A stretch of 64,000 nucleotides of DNA from Cinnamomum chago (GCA_038049695.1 CP142460.1:37691501-37755500); one strand, 5' to 3'; positions 47,601-56,237 are shown, numbered from the stretch's first letter. Notes: generated from the sequence alone by a model not told the origin. Made by a program: numbers and translations.

Positions 47601-49433
47601 ATGAAAAAGAAAAAACACAATGTCTGTGCACAATCCAAAACCCAATCAAACATGGATAGGTACATCAACAGGCAATCATTTTTTAGTAAATTTCTCGAGG
47701 TCCACTTGGAATCAGAGGCTGATTTTTATCCCATGGCCATTTTTTGGCCTTCCAAAGAGGATCAATATTTCGGATCATGATTATGGGGCCCACAGAAGTC
47801 CAGAAACTTAGATTAAATGGTTTAAATTTTTTCACAAATATCTCGAGACCCGTGATAGATTAACCACTCAAATTTGACCCACTGGCCGTGTTTGGCCTTC
47901 TTAAGACTTTCAATGGTTCGACTTAAAAAAAAAAAAAAAAAGATAGAAAGAAAGACTTCCAATGGCTCATATCATCGTTTAGAGTCCCAAAATTAAAAAG
48001 AAAAAAGTTCATGCTAAAATGACCGCTTGTTTTACTGTTCATGCTCGTGTCTGTTCACTTTAGAGGTAAAAAGTCTATTTCGATTTTGGAAATTTTTTTT
48101 TTTTTGCTGCTGTCCATAATAGAGGTTCTTCCTCAGAGGTTGCAAATATGGTTCCCAAATGCTCTAAATGTGTATTCAATCCATTTTATGATAATAAGAG
48201 GTAAAAAGTAAATATGTCAAATGTCCACCTTAATCTCATAAGATTTTAGATATAATGGATGGTACAATGCAATTCTATTTATTGGTGTCACTTTCAGTAA
48301 AAAAAGAGGACCTGAGATCATTTTGTGGAAGGTTATCTAGATAAGAATCACGAACAGTACTAAAATGAAATTTGAAGAAGAGGGAAATGAGAATTACACA
48401 ATCACACTAAAATGAAATCTGAAGGGAGAGAAGTGGGAATTAGTGTGTCCATTGTTCAATCATCTGCAATGGACTCTTAGGGGCCTTTTGGAAACTCAAT
48501 TCTAATTAATAAGAGCTAATTAGATTAAGGTCTAAAATAAAAGGTTCTATTTTTTCAAGTTGTAATTTACAATTAGTTTGTTTGGTAAAATTATATTAAA
48601 AAAAAGAGCTCTTATTTCATGAGGTAATTGGGGCCCACCTCTAGGAATTGTAGTGATTGTGGCTCATCTTTCTAAAATTGCAATGTTGAAGAAATTGCAA
48701 GGTTGAACCCATTGGTTGCATCATTTTGAAAATTTTATGAGATCATTTTTGTAAAAAACACTTGTAATATTTGCATTGTCCACTTCATCGGCTTTAGCTA
48801 AAAAGGCAGCCCCCCAGCCTCTTTTTTTCTTAAAGGCAAAGCTGTAAGAATAGAAAATACAATTAAAGGTTTACTAAATGCTTTAATATGTAAATAAGCT
48901 CTAAATCATAAAATAAGATTTTAAGTTTAGAGTTTATAAATGCCAAGTAGAGATCAAGAAGAAAGGTGCTATAATAGTTGGCTGCTGTGATCTCTGTGTG
49001 GTGCCATCTGTCTATCTACGATTGCTTTCTGTCGTCTCCCCTTAAATGAGAGCCCTTTGGGGTTAGGGGTGGTTCTCATTTTTATTCTCTATTCGATCAT
49101 AGGGTTGGTGGGCAATCTATCCAGGGAGCTTGTATGTTAGAGGATTTCCTAGGTTTGTTTTGTTTTTCTTTCTCGGAATTTTCCCGGTTAGTTCTCCATA
49201 AACCATTGAGAGAGAGAGAGAGGGAGAGAGCCATTTAGCTTGGGCGCCTTGTTGTGCACCCATCACAATGACATTGGGTTCTATTCTAACAAATAACCAG
49301 ATGATTTCTATTTTCTTAAAAGAAAACAAGTTCATTCTGATGTGCTCATGCTATTGTTACATGACAGGAGAGTGGGACAGGATTCCGAAGGTCAAGAAAG
49401 AAAGCTGCTCCTAAGAAGAAATCGAGGCGATGA
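15015..49433 (+). CDS. Plant-specific basic, probably nuclear protein of unknown function (five coding exons, 490 aa)
   Basis: The gene spans 34.4 kb for 1,473 coding bases. Exons: 15015-15345, 22142-22910, 23017-23260, 43968-44030 and 49368-49433. Phases agree at every join and all introns are GT-AG. The start MADLDFGAPSFSLGLDLD lies in a good context (CCATGG). Residues 70-77, KRLRRRPR, resemble a nuclear localisation signal, and further basic runs are KKRSRS in exon 3 and KKAAPKKKSRR at the end. The middle is Ser-rich and low complexity. The better conserved blocks seem to be LDLPPPAYWYFYHNDPRIKK with RLPNFFPVGA at the end of exon 2, and a GHWYTGQDGRK block continuing into VYISKNGQELTGQAAYRHYR across exons 3 and 4. 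I recognise this as a conserved plant protein type but cannot name a function or a described domain. Regulation is not visible beyond the upstream ATG. Confidence 0.85.
15950..17156 (-). mobile_element. LINE RNase H domain fragment, split by a hAT-like element
   Basis: On the minus strand 17156-16974 translates to a plant non-LTR RNase H start: FQVEFEGSTHGNHGAPRVG, a RIIHDGAGA stretch, then FASGCSINEMRLLSMRT. The second half, 16249-15950, has a GLHLHYQVGFGYLKRP stretch and ends APFVHINRSADSMGDILAEE, the usual end of the domain. The element at 16258-16965 separates the halves. The catalytic acidic residues are only partly kept and stops occur, so this is a remnant of the 3' end of a plant L1-like LINE. 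The fragment at 21190-21440 may come from the same insertion. Confidence 0.7.
16258..16965. mobile_element. hAT-like non-autonomous element, AAGCACGGA family
   Basis: Terminal inverted repeats: the left end reads CTGTGAAGCACGGATACG and the right end, reverse-complemented, CTAAAAAGCACGGACACGG. The flanking 8-base target duplication GTTCTCAT is perfect (16250-16257 and 16966-16973). It is 708 bp with no transposase frame. It shares ends and an inner TACTTTTTTGAGAAATG stretch with the element at 37030-37589. Confidence 0.85.
17773..19254. mobile_element. hAT-like non-autonomous element, 1.48 kb
   Basis: The left end is CATAGTTACCTGATTCGC. The right end, reverse-complemented, is CATAGTTACTTGATTCAC. 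A perfect 8-base duplication CATCAAAC flanks it (17765-17772 and 19255-19262). Subterminal GAATTACGAAT-type blocks lie near the right end. The 136-codon open frame around 18499-18906 matches no transposase I know. Confidence 0.85.
20582..20670 (+). repeat. (GA)n microsatellite, about 44 units
   Basis: An uninterrupted GA run of about 89 bases. The open frame on the other strand that reads as alternating Leu and Ser is an artefact of it. Confidence 0.97.
21190..21440 (-). mobile_element. LINE fragment (zf-RVT region)
   Basis: The minus strand encodes a SLKAPPRVMVFGWLAVLGG stretch, then a basic linker, CPMCLADAEAMVHLLLNC and a short tail. This is the Trp-rich, Cys-His end that follows reverse transcriptase in plant L1 elements. 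Only about 80 residues survive. Confidence 0.75.
22142..22910 (+). CDS. Host gene exon 2, with a tandem NAGNAG acceptor
   Basis: The acceptor region reads TAGCAG at 22139-22144. Splicing after TAG starts the exon at 22142 and adds an Ala. Splicing after CAG starts it at 22145. Both keep the frame. The exon is Ser- and Lys-rich, contains an acidic DSDSDDPPSSED stretch, and ends in a conserved-looking block with PPPAYWYFYHNDPR. The donor is ACAT|GTAATC at 22911. Confidence 0.87.
22911..23016 (+). other. Host gene intron 2 (106 bases)
   Basis: GTAATC donor and TATTTTAG acceptor. No element has inserted, in contrast to the other introns. Confidence 0.85.
23017..23260 (+). CDS. Host gene exon 3
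   Basis: The acceptor is TATTTTAG and the donor AAAG|GTAATC. The first base completes a Met codon, and 81 codons follow, ending in phase 0. It holds a basic segment (TKKRSRSNAN), a PRNAGKRRVRAD stretch and the GHWYTGQDGRK motif. Intron 2 before it is only 106 bases. Confidence 0.87.
23950..24216 (-). repeat. 3' LTR of the Copia at 23950-29187
   Basis: The LTR is 267 bp and ends ATTGACA on the plus strand. It is paired with 28932-29187. Confidence 0.92.
28932..29187 (-). repeat. 5' LTR of the Copia at 23950-29187
   Basis: The LTR is 256 bp. The primer-binding site TGGTATCAGAGC (minus strand) lies directly inside it. Confidence 0.92.
29589..30045. mobile_element. hAT-like non-autonomous element, AAAATAGCGG family
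   Basis: The left end is CAAGGATCAAAATAGTAG and the right end, reverse-complemented, CATGGTTCAAAATAGCGG. The 8-base duplication GTCACTCT is perfect (29581-29588 and 30046-30053). It is 457 bp with no transposase. An uninterrupted relative of the target site lies in the first duplication copy near 23840. Confidence 0.87.
30843..34329 (-). mobile_element. Solo LTR, Del/Tekay-like, antisense in intron 3
   Basis: On the minus strand it starts TGTAAGGTCCCGATCCC and ends near GGATCGTGATC. TTAAC duplications flank it (30838-30842 and 34330-34334). It is 3,487 bp without an internal region. The inner layout is that of the other long LTRs here, with plus-strand ends resembling GCGACC and GGGACCTTACA. 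A small element sits inside it at 31214-31356. Confidence 0.85.
31214..31356. mobile_element. 143-bp hAT-like MITE in the solo LTR
   Basis: The left end is CTATGATGCACAAATACGG and the right end, reverse-complemented, CTATGATGCACAGACAC. The 8-base duplication CCTGCAAA is perfect (31206-31213 and 31357-31364). The ends resemble the AAGCACGGA family. Confidence 0.85.
34433..34734 (-). repeat. 3' LTR of the Copia at 34433-40942
   Basis: The LTR is 302 bp, from TGTAATAATATG to CTTCTACA. A polypurine tract (CCCCCTCAAATTG on the plus strand) abuts it. Confidence 0.93.
36279..36904. mobile_element. hAT-like element, AAAATAGCGG family, inside a Copia
   Basis: The left end is CATGGATGAAAATAGCG and the right end, reverse-complemented, CAAGGATGAAAATAGCGG. 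The 8-base duplication has one change (TATAGGAG at 36271-36278, TATAGCAG at 36905-36912). It is 626 bp, AT-rich in the middle and GC-rich at both ends. Confidence 0.85.
37030..37589. mobile_element. hAT-like element, AAGCACGGA family, inside a Copia
   Basis: The left end is CTAGGAAGCACGGACACC and the right end, reverse-complemented, CTAAGAAGCACGGACACGG. The 8-base duplication CCTGAGGG is perfect (37022-37029 and 37590-37597). It is 560 bp. Its ends are dense in CGTGTCCG-type words on alternating strands. Confidence 0.87.
40641..40942 (-). repeat. 5' LTR of the Copia at 34433-40942
   Basis: The LTR is 302 bp and nearly identical to 34433-34734. It is preceded on the plus strand by GCTCTGATACCA, the primer-binding site. 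Confidence 0.93.
41050..41400 (-). mobile_element. Possible LINE tail fragment
   Basis: The minus strand reads as a Trp-rich stretch with WPTWLERKDHVFNEEDPRV, like the WALWKERN-type motif after zf-RVT in plant LINEs. It is short and degraded, and the call is weak. Confidence 0.35.
41930..42031 (-). mobile_element. LTR end fragment, Del/Tekay-like
   Basis: It ends GGATCGGGACCTTACA on the plus strand, the same end as the solo LTR at 30843-34329. How far it extends to the left is unclear, perhaps to about 41700. The rest of the LTR is absent. Confidence 0.45.
42362..43637. mobile_element. hAT-like element, AAAATAGCGG family, holding a second one
   Basis: The left end is CATGGTTCAAAATAACGG and the right end, reverse-complemented, CAATGATCAAAATAGCAG. 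The flanks ACTAAATT and ACTAAACA are a decayed 8-base duplication. It measures 1,276 bp with the inner element, 42530-43423, and about 370 bp without it. Confidence 0.7.
42530..43423. mobile_element. hAT-like element nested in the one at 42362
   Basis: The left end is CAAGGATGAAAATAGCGGC and the right end, reverse-complemented, CATGTATATAAATATCGGC. The 8-base duplication CCTCAATG is perfect (42522-42529 and 43424-43431). It is 894 bp and GC-rich only near the ends. Confidence 0.83.
43968..44030 (+). CDS. Host gene exon 4, a 63-base exon between long introns
   Basis: The exon follows TCTTCAG and is followed by GTAACT. It has exactly 21 codons, VYISKNGQELTGQAAYRHYR plus Lys, which continue the conserved block begun in exon 3. 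The introns on either side are 20.7 kb and 5.3 kb. Skipping it would keep the frame but remove part of the conserved motif. Confidence 0.85.
44460..46070 (+). mobile_element. Old Copia reverse transcriptase fragment, interrupted by a hAT-like element
   Basis: Before the insertion the translation shows GLDFHEVFAPIVKLNSI and related reverse transcriptase blocks. After it comes a short stretch like the region leading to the YVDD motif. No LTRs are visible. It has many breaks and looks much older than the Copia elements in intron 3. Confidence 0.65.
44915..45979. mobile_element. hAT-like element, TGTTACGAAATT family, 1.07 kb
   Basis: The left end is CTGTGTTACGAAATTCGG and the right end, reverse-complemented, CAGTGTTTGATAAATTC. 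The 8-base duplication AGTGTCAA is perfect (44907-44914 and 45980-45987). It contains a GAA repeat near 45291-45320 and no transposase frame. Confidence 0.83.
46415..47911 (+). repeat. Tandem array of roughly 350-363-bp units, interrupted by a hAT-like element
   Basis: The units begin near 46415, 47377 and 47740, the last one partial. Shared words are GATCATGATTATGGG, CACAGAAGTCCA, TATCTCGAGA, GGTACATCAAC and GAATCAGAGGCTG. Period by anchor words: 363 between the second and third units, and about 351 between the first and second after removing the insertion. No coding sense was found. Confidence 0.75.
46771..47368. mobile_element. hAT-like element, TGTTACGAAATT family, 598 bp
   Basis: The left end is TAGTGTTACGAAATTTGG and the right end, reverse-complemented, CAATGTTACAAAATTTGG. 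Both fit the hAT YARNG end rule. The 8-base duplication CCTCATAC is perfect (46763-46770 and 47369-47376). Confidence 0.87.
49368..49433 (+). CDS. Host gene exon 5 (terminal coding exon)
   Basis: After TGACAG it encodes ESGTGFRRSRKKAAPKKKSR plus Arg and then TGA at 49431-49433. The Lys/Arg-rich tail may bind nucleic acid or act as a nuclear localisation signal. The coding part is duplicated directly downstream. Confidence 0.85.
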   Translation, partial: ESGTGFRRSRKKAAPKKKSRR

Positions 49434-49517
49434 GATTTGCAAGTGTGGGACAGGATTCCGAAAGTCAAGAAAGAAAGCTGCTCCTAAGAAGAAATCAAGG
49501 TGATGAGATTTGCGAGT
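49372..49517 (+). repeat. 73-bp tandem duplication of the terminal exon
   Basis: Two units, 49372-49444 and 49445-49517, differ at about four bases. The second unit keeps an open frame to its own TGA and would encode GTGFRKSRKKAAPKKKSR. A weak AG (GCAAG at 49439-49443) just before it is in the right phase to serve as an alternative acceptor, which would give a near-identical C terminus. Otherwise the second copy is 3' UTR. Confidence 0.85.
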
Positions 49518-51587
49518 ATCAAAGTCTCAATTGTTGTATAAATTATCCATAAATATTGGGTTATTCCATTGTTGTTGCGAGCCAATTTGTTGAATCATAC
49601 TATCATTCTCTTGAGTTTTCTGCATTCTTTTACTTGTGCTTTCTGTGCCCTCTTCCCTGGCTACCATGCCCCTTATTGTGAAATTCTACAAGAGCGGAAT
49701 TCTGACAGGTTGAACATTAGCACAGTTCGAAAGAGCTCTTTGTTACAGCTGAAGGTTGTGGATTTTAGTCACAGGTGGCAATGAGAAAAGGGAATTGTTG
49801 CTAGCTGATCAAATGGAGGTGGTATATGCCATGGGCTTCCCATGGCTGAAACGGTGAGGCCTCATTTTGTGGATCACTATTTCTGCTTGGATAGGATGTG
49901 CTAAAAACCAGTCCATCTGTAGCCTATGATATATCTAGGGTTGCAAAGGGGTCGGGTTTGGAATCGGTCCGCATTGTATCTGGGTCCAGTACTGTTTTTT
50001 AAAGAATGGAACTGGATCTGTACGGAATGCATCAATGTATTTGGATCCCTGAGGAACAACAACAACAAAAAAATAAAAAAAAATAAAAAGAAATATCCAA
50101 TCCAGGTTCTGGATCCAGAAAAAATATATTATATGGTTCAGGTCCTGTTCAAAAATTCAAAAAAGAGTGTTTCTGGTAACGAGTCATGTTATACCACTCA
50201 GACTACAAAACCATCCTTGATACGTCCCTCTTTCACCTGAATTTTCTAGAGCGTGGGGCCCACCTTCAGTGAATCTAGTTTCATTGATTTCTGTTTGCTG
50301 GATGTGGGTTCTTGTCACTCTGTCTGGTTACAACAGCACCGGTTTTTTTTCTGGCTGGCCAGAAACCATTGGACATGCCCATTGGAGGAAGAATGATCAA
50401 AATGTGTCAGAAAAAAAAAAAGCATTATAATCCACTTCGCAGCGACCCATATGCACAACCTATCGTTATAGTCATGATTATAAGGGTTATAGATTGGACG
50501 CGGTAAAAATTTCATCCCAAATTGGATTATCCAAAGCAGATGGTTAGAACAACTTTGAGGCCTCTATAACAAATGGTTTGAACAACTTGGTTCAATCCTT
50601 GCGATTTGCGGGTCCCCAGTTGGAAGGCTAGAACTGTCTAAATCAAGCAATCAACTTGTCGTCAATTTTTCCTATCTGTCCATCCCACACAGGCCCAGAT
50701 GTATCCAAGTGGGCCGGATAAAGTTGTTTTTGTCACCAATCCTGTCTAAAGATGGATATACCAATATGGGTTGATTAAAAAAGATATGGATGTAGGTGTG
50801 CTTCTGAACCAACTGCTTTTTCAAATAAGATGTGCTTCCCATGGATTGTTAGTTGTTACGTGGGAGGTAGGATTAAAAATGGGCCGGTCAAACTGAAGAT
50901 GGTCCAAATCTAGCCCAATTAATTATTGAGCCCAATACATATGGACTGATTCGTGTTAGCTTTTGGTCCAGCCTAGAACAGGCGATGAGTGCCTTAATGG
51001 GCTCTCTTTGGGCATTTAATATCTATGGTCTGACTGCATACCTTCTGGCTCATTCGATAAATAGGGTGGGCCCAACCTACTTATGGCCCAACTATCTGTC
51101 TATAGACTGGTTCAAAACTTTTAACACAATGGGCACAAAAAAGTTTAATGGGCTGGGTGGGCCTAGCTATTAATTAGTGTATTTCTAGGACAGCTGTGGC
51201 CCGGAGCAACCAGGGTCGATTCCAGTCCTAGGCCATCTTCATTAGATATCTTAGGTTTGAGTTAGACCTCATAATCAGACCTATGCCGTACATTGTCCTA
51301 GATCCGTGCCAGGTAGCTATTGCCCCGGAATATGGACCAAATCCTGTTTGGTCATGTCAGCACCACGTCGACATCTGAGCTTTATCAGCCACATATCTAA
51401 AAATAACCCAAATTTGGCCCAAATTTAGCCTGGCTCACTCCGGACCGGCCCACTAGCATAACCTTAGATTACAAAACCCTTGGACTATACACAGTGGTTG
51501 ACCATCACCCAGTATAATGAAACCCGCCATCTTACCAAATGTTAACAACACTTGCAAGAATTATTTATAGGGAAATATATATATATA
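49434..51587 (+). other. 3' flank of the host gene
   Basis: The first several hundred bases are probably 3' UTR, including the second terminal-exon copy. The rest shows no open frame of note, no recognised element and no RNA gene. Confidence 0.5.
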
Positions 51588-52369
51588 CAGAGGCGGATGG
51601 AGTATATAACCAGGCCCCAGTGGATTTTTAAGTTTCAATTCTAATTTTGATGGGGCCTACTAATTTTTTCCATAAGGCCCCAAGTGAATTTTTTGGGCCC
51701 CCAATGGATTTTTGTAACCCAATATTAACTTTAGGTATTCCATATTCTTGTCCTTCCTAATTTTGATTGTTTTAATCACTTTCTTGTAGCATCACCGCGT
51801 TCTCAGTCTCCTGCAAGAGCTAATGCCAAGGAAAATTAACAGCAGTCATCGCTGAAAACAGTTAAGATAAATTAGTATGTACTGTTTTATTTCTTGAAAA
51901 TTAGTATGTACTATTTTATTACCAAATTTTGTGCATTATTATGTCTTGTATGTATTATCTAACTCTATATTACTGCCTCAAAATTTAAAACTTCGTGGAA
52001 AAGCTGGCCTGACCTGACAGCTGGAGGGAAAGGGAATATATCTTTGTGAGGATGGAGGTAGTCTAAGAAGTTTTGTCAAGTGAATCAGTGCTAAAATATT
52101 TAAAAGAGTTGACTTGTGTATGAATTTTCTTGAGCTTAATTAATTATTTCTTTGCGAGTGGCTGTCACAAACTATACATCTATTTTCTAGTTTCTGTTGT
52201 ATTTTATATGTTCGGTTGCTCCTTGTGTGTTTAAATATGTCCAACTGCTATTGCAAGTTCCAAAAAAAAAATTGTCACTAGTTGCTCCTTGTGCAAAAAA
52301 AATAATTCCGGGGGCAGGACCCCCACATTCTTTCTGTGTCCCCAATAAATTTGAATCCTAGAGTTGCCA

Positions 52370-52372
<3 letters not shown>
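51588..52372. mobile_element. hAT-like element with an exon-like segment inside
   Basis: The left end is CAGAGGCGGATGGAG and the right end, reverse-complemented, CAGTGGCAACTCTAGG. TATATATA flanks both sides but is part of a TA repeat, so the duplication is weak evidence. Inside, TTTCTTGTAG near 51781-51790 precedes an exon-like stretch ending ASPRSQSPARANAKEN and a stop, followed by UTR-like sequence. The inner stretch may be captured host sequence. Confidence 0.5.

Positions 52373-52448
<76 letters not shown>
52373..52448 (+). repeat. (TA)n microsatellite, 38 units
   Basis: A pure TA run directly after the hAT-like element end. The Ile-Tyr open frame across it is an artefact. Confidence 0.95.
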
Positions 52449-52452
<4 letters not shown>

Positions 52453-53507
52453 CAACAACCTCTTTGTTAGGCACTTTAACTATAGCCTAACAATCAACAA
52501 GCTAAACTAATAAGTTTCCCAAGTCAATAAGCCCCGCAGATACTACAATGCTCACACAATTTTAGTAGATAAAATGATTATAATATAATAAAGGTGATAA
52601 TTCACGGTTAAAACAAGTAATCCTAATCATCCACATTATGGACTAAATGAGGTGATTGAACAGTTTAATGGATGAACCTTTAGTTGACTTGATCTAGTCC
52701 ATCCATTCATCTGCATTGTGATTGAAACAACTTCTTTATTGTAACTGTTTATGTTTATAACCATTCTACTATATATGAACAGACTAACATTTGCAAGTGG
52801 CATTCCAGTAAGAAAAATAGAAAAAATAAACTACATTAAAGAGTCCAACATTCTTGCTATCAGAAATAGAAAAATCGAAATTTTAATATAATATATTTAT
52901 CATAATTTTTTCTTCTATCATTTACATTTACTAATTTAACTAAATATTGAATATGCGGTATCAAAAGAAACAAAAAAAAAAAAAAAAGCAGCAAATCAAG
53001 ATGTTGGACCAAGTAATTCTGATGCAATACGAGAGACACAACATTGCAAGAACATCAATAATAGGAACAAGGGCAGGAACTAATTGATGGAGTCTTCCAA
53101 GCACGAACAGTCTTTTATAGGTTATAATTCACTCCTCGTAGAACAATTCAAATTGACTATTTTTGTATATGTTTTACTCTTCGTCATATGTTATATTATT
53201 CAAAATTACTTCAACTTTTTCGTTTTTGGCCCATTATTCTATTTAATTGCGCTACTCTTCTAATACCATGTACTAAATAAATTGATTGGATCATTTTACT
53301 TTTTTTTTTTTGTAAACCTTTGGTCTTTTAAGTTTGATTTAATTGTGTTTGTGTTATGAACTATATTTTAATATTCATTTATAATTTATTTAACTGTTTA
53401 TAAATATTTCTATTTAAATATTTAATTATTTTTTATCATAGCCCGCATTGGGCATGGGCGTGTTGCACTAGTTGTATATTATAACTTCCCTTTACAAACA
53501 TAGAACC

Positions 53508-53547
<40 letters not shown>

Positions 53548-54309
53548 AAATTTATATAAATTTTTAAAATTTTTATATCAATTGTTTAGTTAAAAATTTA
53601 ATTATGTGACTTTTAAGAAAGTCTATTGTTCCATGTTTCTTGATTGAGACACTGGACATAGCATCCTTTCATATCTATGATTATAATTTTAAGCCTATAA
53701 GTTTTTTGTTTTTAAGAAATACTTCTATTTTAGATTTTATATAATATAAATATATTATGTCAAAATTATTTTTTATTTACATCATAAAATAAATTTATAT
53801 TTTTTTATGAATTGTATTGCCTGTGCTAAGCATAGGGGCATTTTGCTGGTAGTATACGAGAGTCAGAGTATGTAGATTAAACATTAAGATGGGAAAGACA
53901 TTGAAGAGGCCAAGAAAGATAATGAGAAAGAGGATGAAATCCCTCACTATTTCTTCTGTTGCAGAGTTTGGGAATGAAAGTTTCATCCTAAAAAGAAGCT
54001 GCAACTGGTCTTATCTTGGTGTTGGGCGCTATCTGAACCTTGGGTTCCTTTTAAATTCATCGATGGTGGCCACATTTGAACTTTGAACCCGTGCAAAATC
54101 TTTTTCCCACTTACCAACGTGTGTTTATATATATATTATGAGCAAGGCTTGAGCTTAGATTAAAATTTGGAATTGGGATGGACAAAAGTTGGACTTATCC
54201 ATGAATTGCCAAAGGAGGAGAATGTTAGGATTTGAGAGTTGGCAAATTCATTGGGATGGACAAAACTTGGGTCTATGAAATGCGTTTTCTATTTATTTTA
54301 GATGGATCG
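52449..54309. other. AT-rich intergenic stretch
   Basis: No gene or complete element is visible. It holds a (CT)n run at 53512-53543 and two GC-richer words near 53435-53475 and 53815-53855 that may be ends of a decayed small transposon. Confidence 0.5.
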
Positions 54310-55600
54310 TGTAAGAACCCGACCTCTTAACCCTAGGATGACCGCTAATAAATTTCGTGGTTATGATTTGCAAGTAGGATTAGAGGCCAACCATGGTGTA
54401 TTCTATGTTAAAATAGTCTTCGAACAACTTTGGGAAGTTTTGAGAGCCTCTGAGTCTAGTTCGACCCCTGTTTGGAGCCTATCTGTAATTTCGAGAAAGA
54501 CTGGAGAGTTATTCATAAATTTTGATAAAATGTTATTCTAAGTTCATTTGATCAAGATTATCATTCTGGACAACTTTTGTATTCAGCTCGAGTCAATTTG
54601 AGGTCCTGAAACTCTTCAATTGACCAATTTCATCATAAATTGATAGACTTTAATCGGACAGTTGACTTTTCCCCTTGGAGCCTCGAAATACATGGTTCTT
54701 GAGCCAAAAAATTAAATATTGATCTGCCTGACAATTTTCATGTTCAGCCCAAATTTATCCGAGGTCCAAAATGCCCAATTTAACTCCTAATACAGTTTTC
54801 GAGGTGTATACTGCCGTTCGGAAAATTACAGCTTCTGCCCGTGACCTATGAAAGTCCTAATTTTGGCCTTGTTAGAAAGCTCTTCGTATGAGCCATAATT
54901 CTTTTTCTTTGATCTCATCTGTCCGAGGTCCCGATGATCCCCATTATCACACTCCAATTTTGACTAAAATTGTAGCAAACTAACCAACTACCAATTACAA
55001 AATATCCCACTTACCCATTAAATGCTCACCCACACCAACCAGCACAATTACTCCCCTCATTCTACTTCATTGCACCGGCCACAGCGAGAGAAAGACGAGA
55101 CTTCTTTCTCCTTCTCCTCCTTCTCCCATGGTTTGATAAAGAAGACCTAGGTGGAGATTGTTCTTGAAGAATCCGATCCGGCCAAGTAAGTCCCAGTCAT
55201 CTTCTACGCGACATAGCATGTATTGGCGCAAATCCAGCAGTGACAGTCCCCTTTGCTTTCACCTTCTTCCTTCTTAATCTTCAAAGAGGTAGGCCCTCTT
55301 TCTTCTTGGCCTAGAAGACATCTTCACTTCTTATTTTGGTTGCTATGGGTGTGGACTCTTGACAGTGATGGGTTGCGTTCTTAGGTGATTTTGGGTGGTT
55401 TTGTTAGGAAGAGAAAGTTCTTGGTTGGAGCTTGGATTGACCATGGTTTGAGATGGGATTTGTTCCTGATTGAGGCAAGTGCCCATTTATGTTAATAATC
55501 TGATATTAATTTGCTAATGATCTGTTCATTAATCTGTTAATTAACCTGGTTACTAACCTGTTATTCAATTGCAGTACTTGTATGATTGGCCGCTTCTTCA
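54310..55600 (+). mobile_element. LTR start of a Del/Tekay-like or related element, end not located
   Basis: It starts TGTAAGAACCCGACCTC, like the other LTR starts in the window. The part near 55040-55190 looks like an LTR leader, with a pyrimidine-rich tract and a GTAAGTCCC word. No matching end was found before the GC-rich block at 55610-56237, so the right border is a guess. Confidence 0.45.
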
Positions 55601-55609
55601 ATCTGTCCT

Positions 55610-56237
55610 TTAATCAGAATTTCCTATTTCAGTAGGCCCTCTGTGGGACCCATTCCCTGCCCCAGCTTGGATCCAGTCCGCCTGCCAGCAGGCCCAACGG
55701 CCAGCCTTTTTCCTCCCACCTGTCCTTTCTTCTTCTTCCCTTAGCTCAGGGCAGCAACAGCTGCTGCTAGCTGCTCGTCCACAAGGCAGCTGGTTGCTGC
55801 TGTGGTAGCGGTTGTGCTGGCCGCCATTCCCCCGCTCGCCCATTTGCCCATCAACCCTGCTACACCACCCGGCTCCCCTTGTAAGAAATGGTAACAATAG
55901 TTGTTGCCAACAGCCCCGAACGCCAAGGATTTCCAGCGGCCAAGACTCCACCTTTTTTCTCCAGCGGACAGCTTCCATGCATACCCCCACACCTATCCTC
56001 CCCTCTTTTCCCCTGGATCAAGAAGGCAGCAGCTACGCCAACCCACCTGCTAGCAGGCCCAGCGGCCAACCCCAAGTGCACGCCCCCTCAGACCATGATG
56101 ATGAAAGTGATGGCTGCAGCTGCCCATTGCAGCAGTTACTGTGCTGATTCTGGGCAGCAGCATCCCCTCTCCCATCAGCCACCTTCCTGCCCTTTCTTGA
56201 TGATGAACCTGGCCAGCTTGTTGTTGTTGTGTGTGTA
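55610..56237. other. GC-rich stretch before a Copia element, unassigned
   Basis: Open frames on both strands reflect base composition. GCCTGCCAGCAGGCCCAACG at 55680 and a near copy at 56047 are a local repeat. Nothing was recognised. Confidence 0.4.

Larger units (their letters stand above)
44031..49367 (+). other. Host gene intron 4 (5.3 kb)
   Basis: It holds an old Copia fragment, two hAT-like elements of one family and an array of roughly 360-bp repeats. 44031-44459 and 47912-49367 show nothing recognisable beyond short A/T-rich repeats. Confidence 0.8.

Noticed and set aside
49930-51180. GGGTTGCAAAGGGGTCGGG near 49938, like a known small-transposon end
   Set aside because: No inverted partner or target duplication was seen.
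52231-52458. Open frame rich in Ile-Tyr repeats
   Set aside because: It is a translation of the (TA)n microsatellite.
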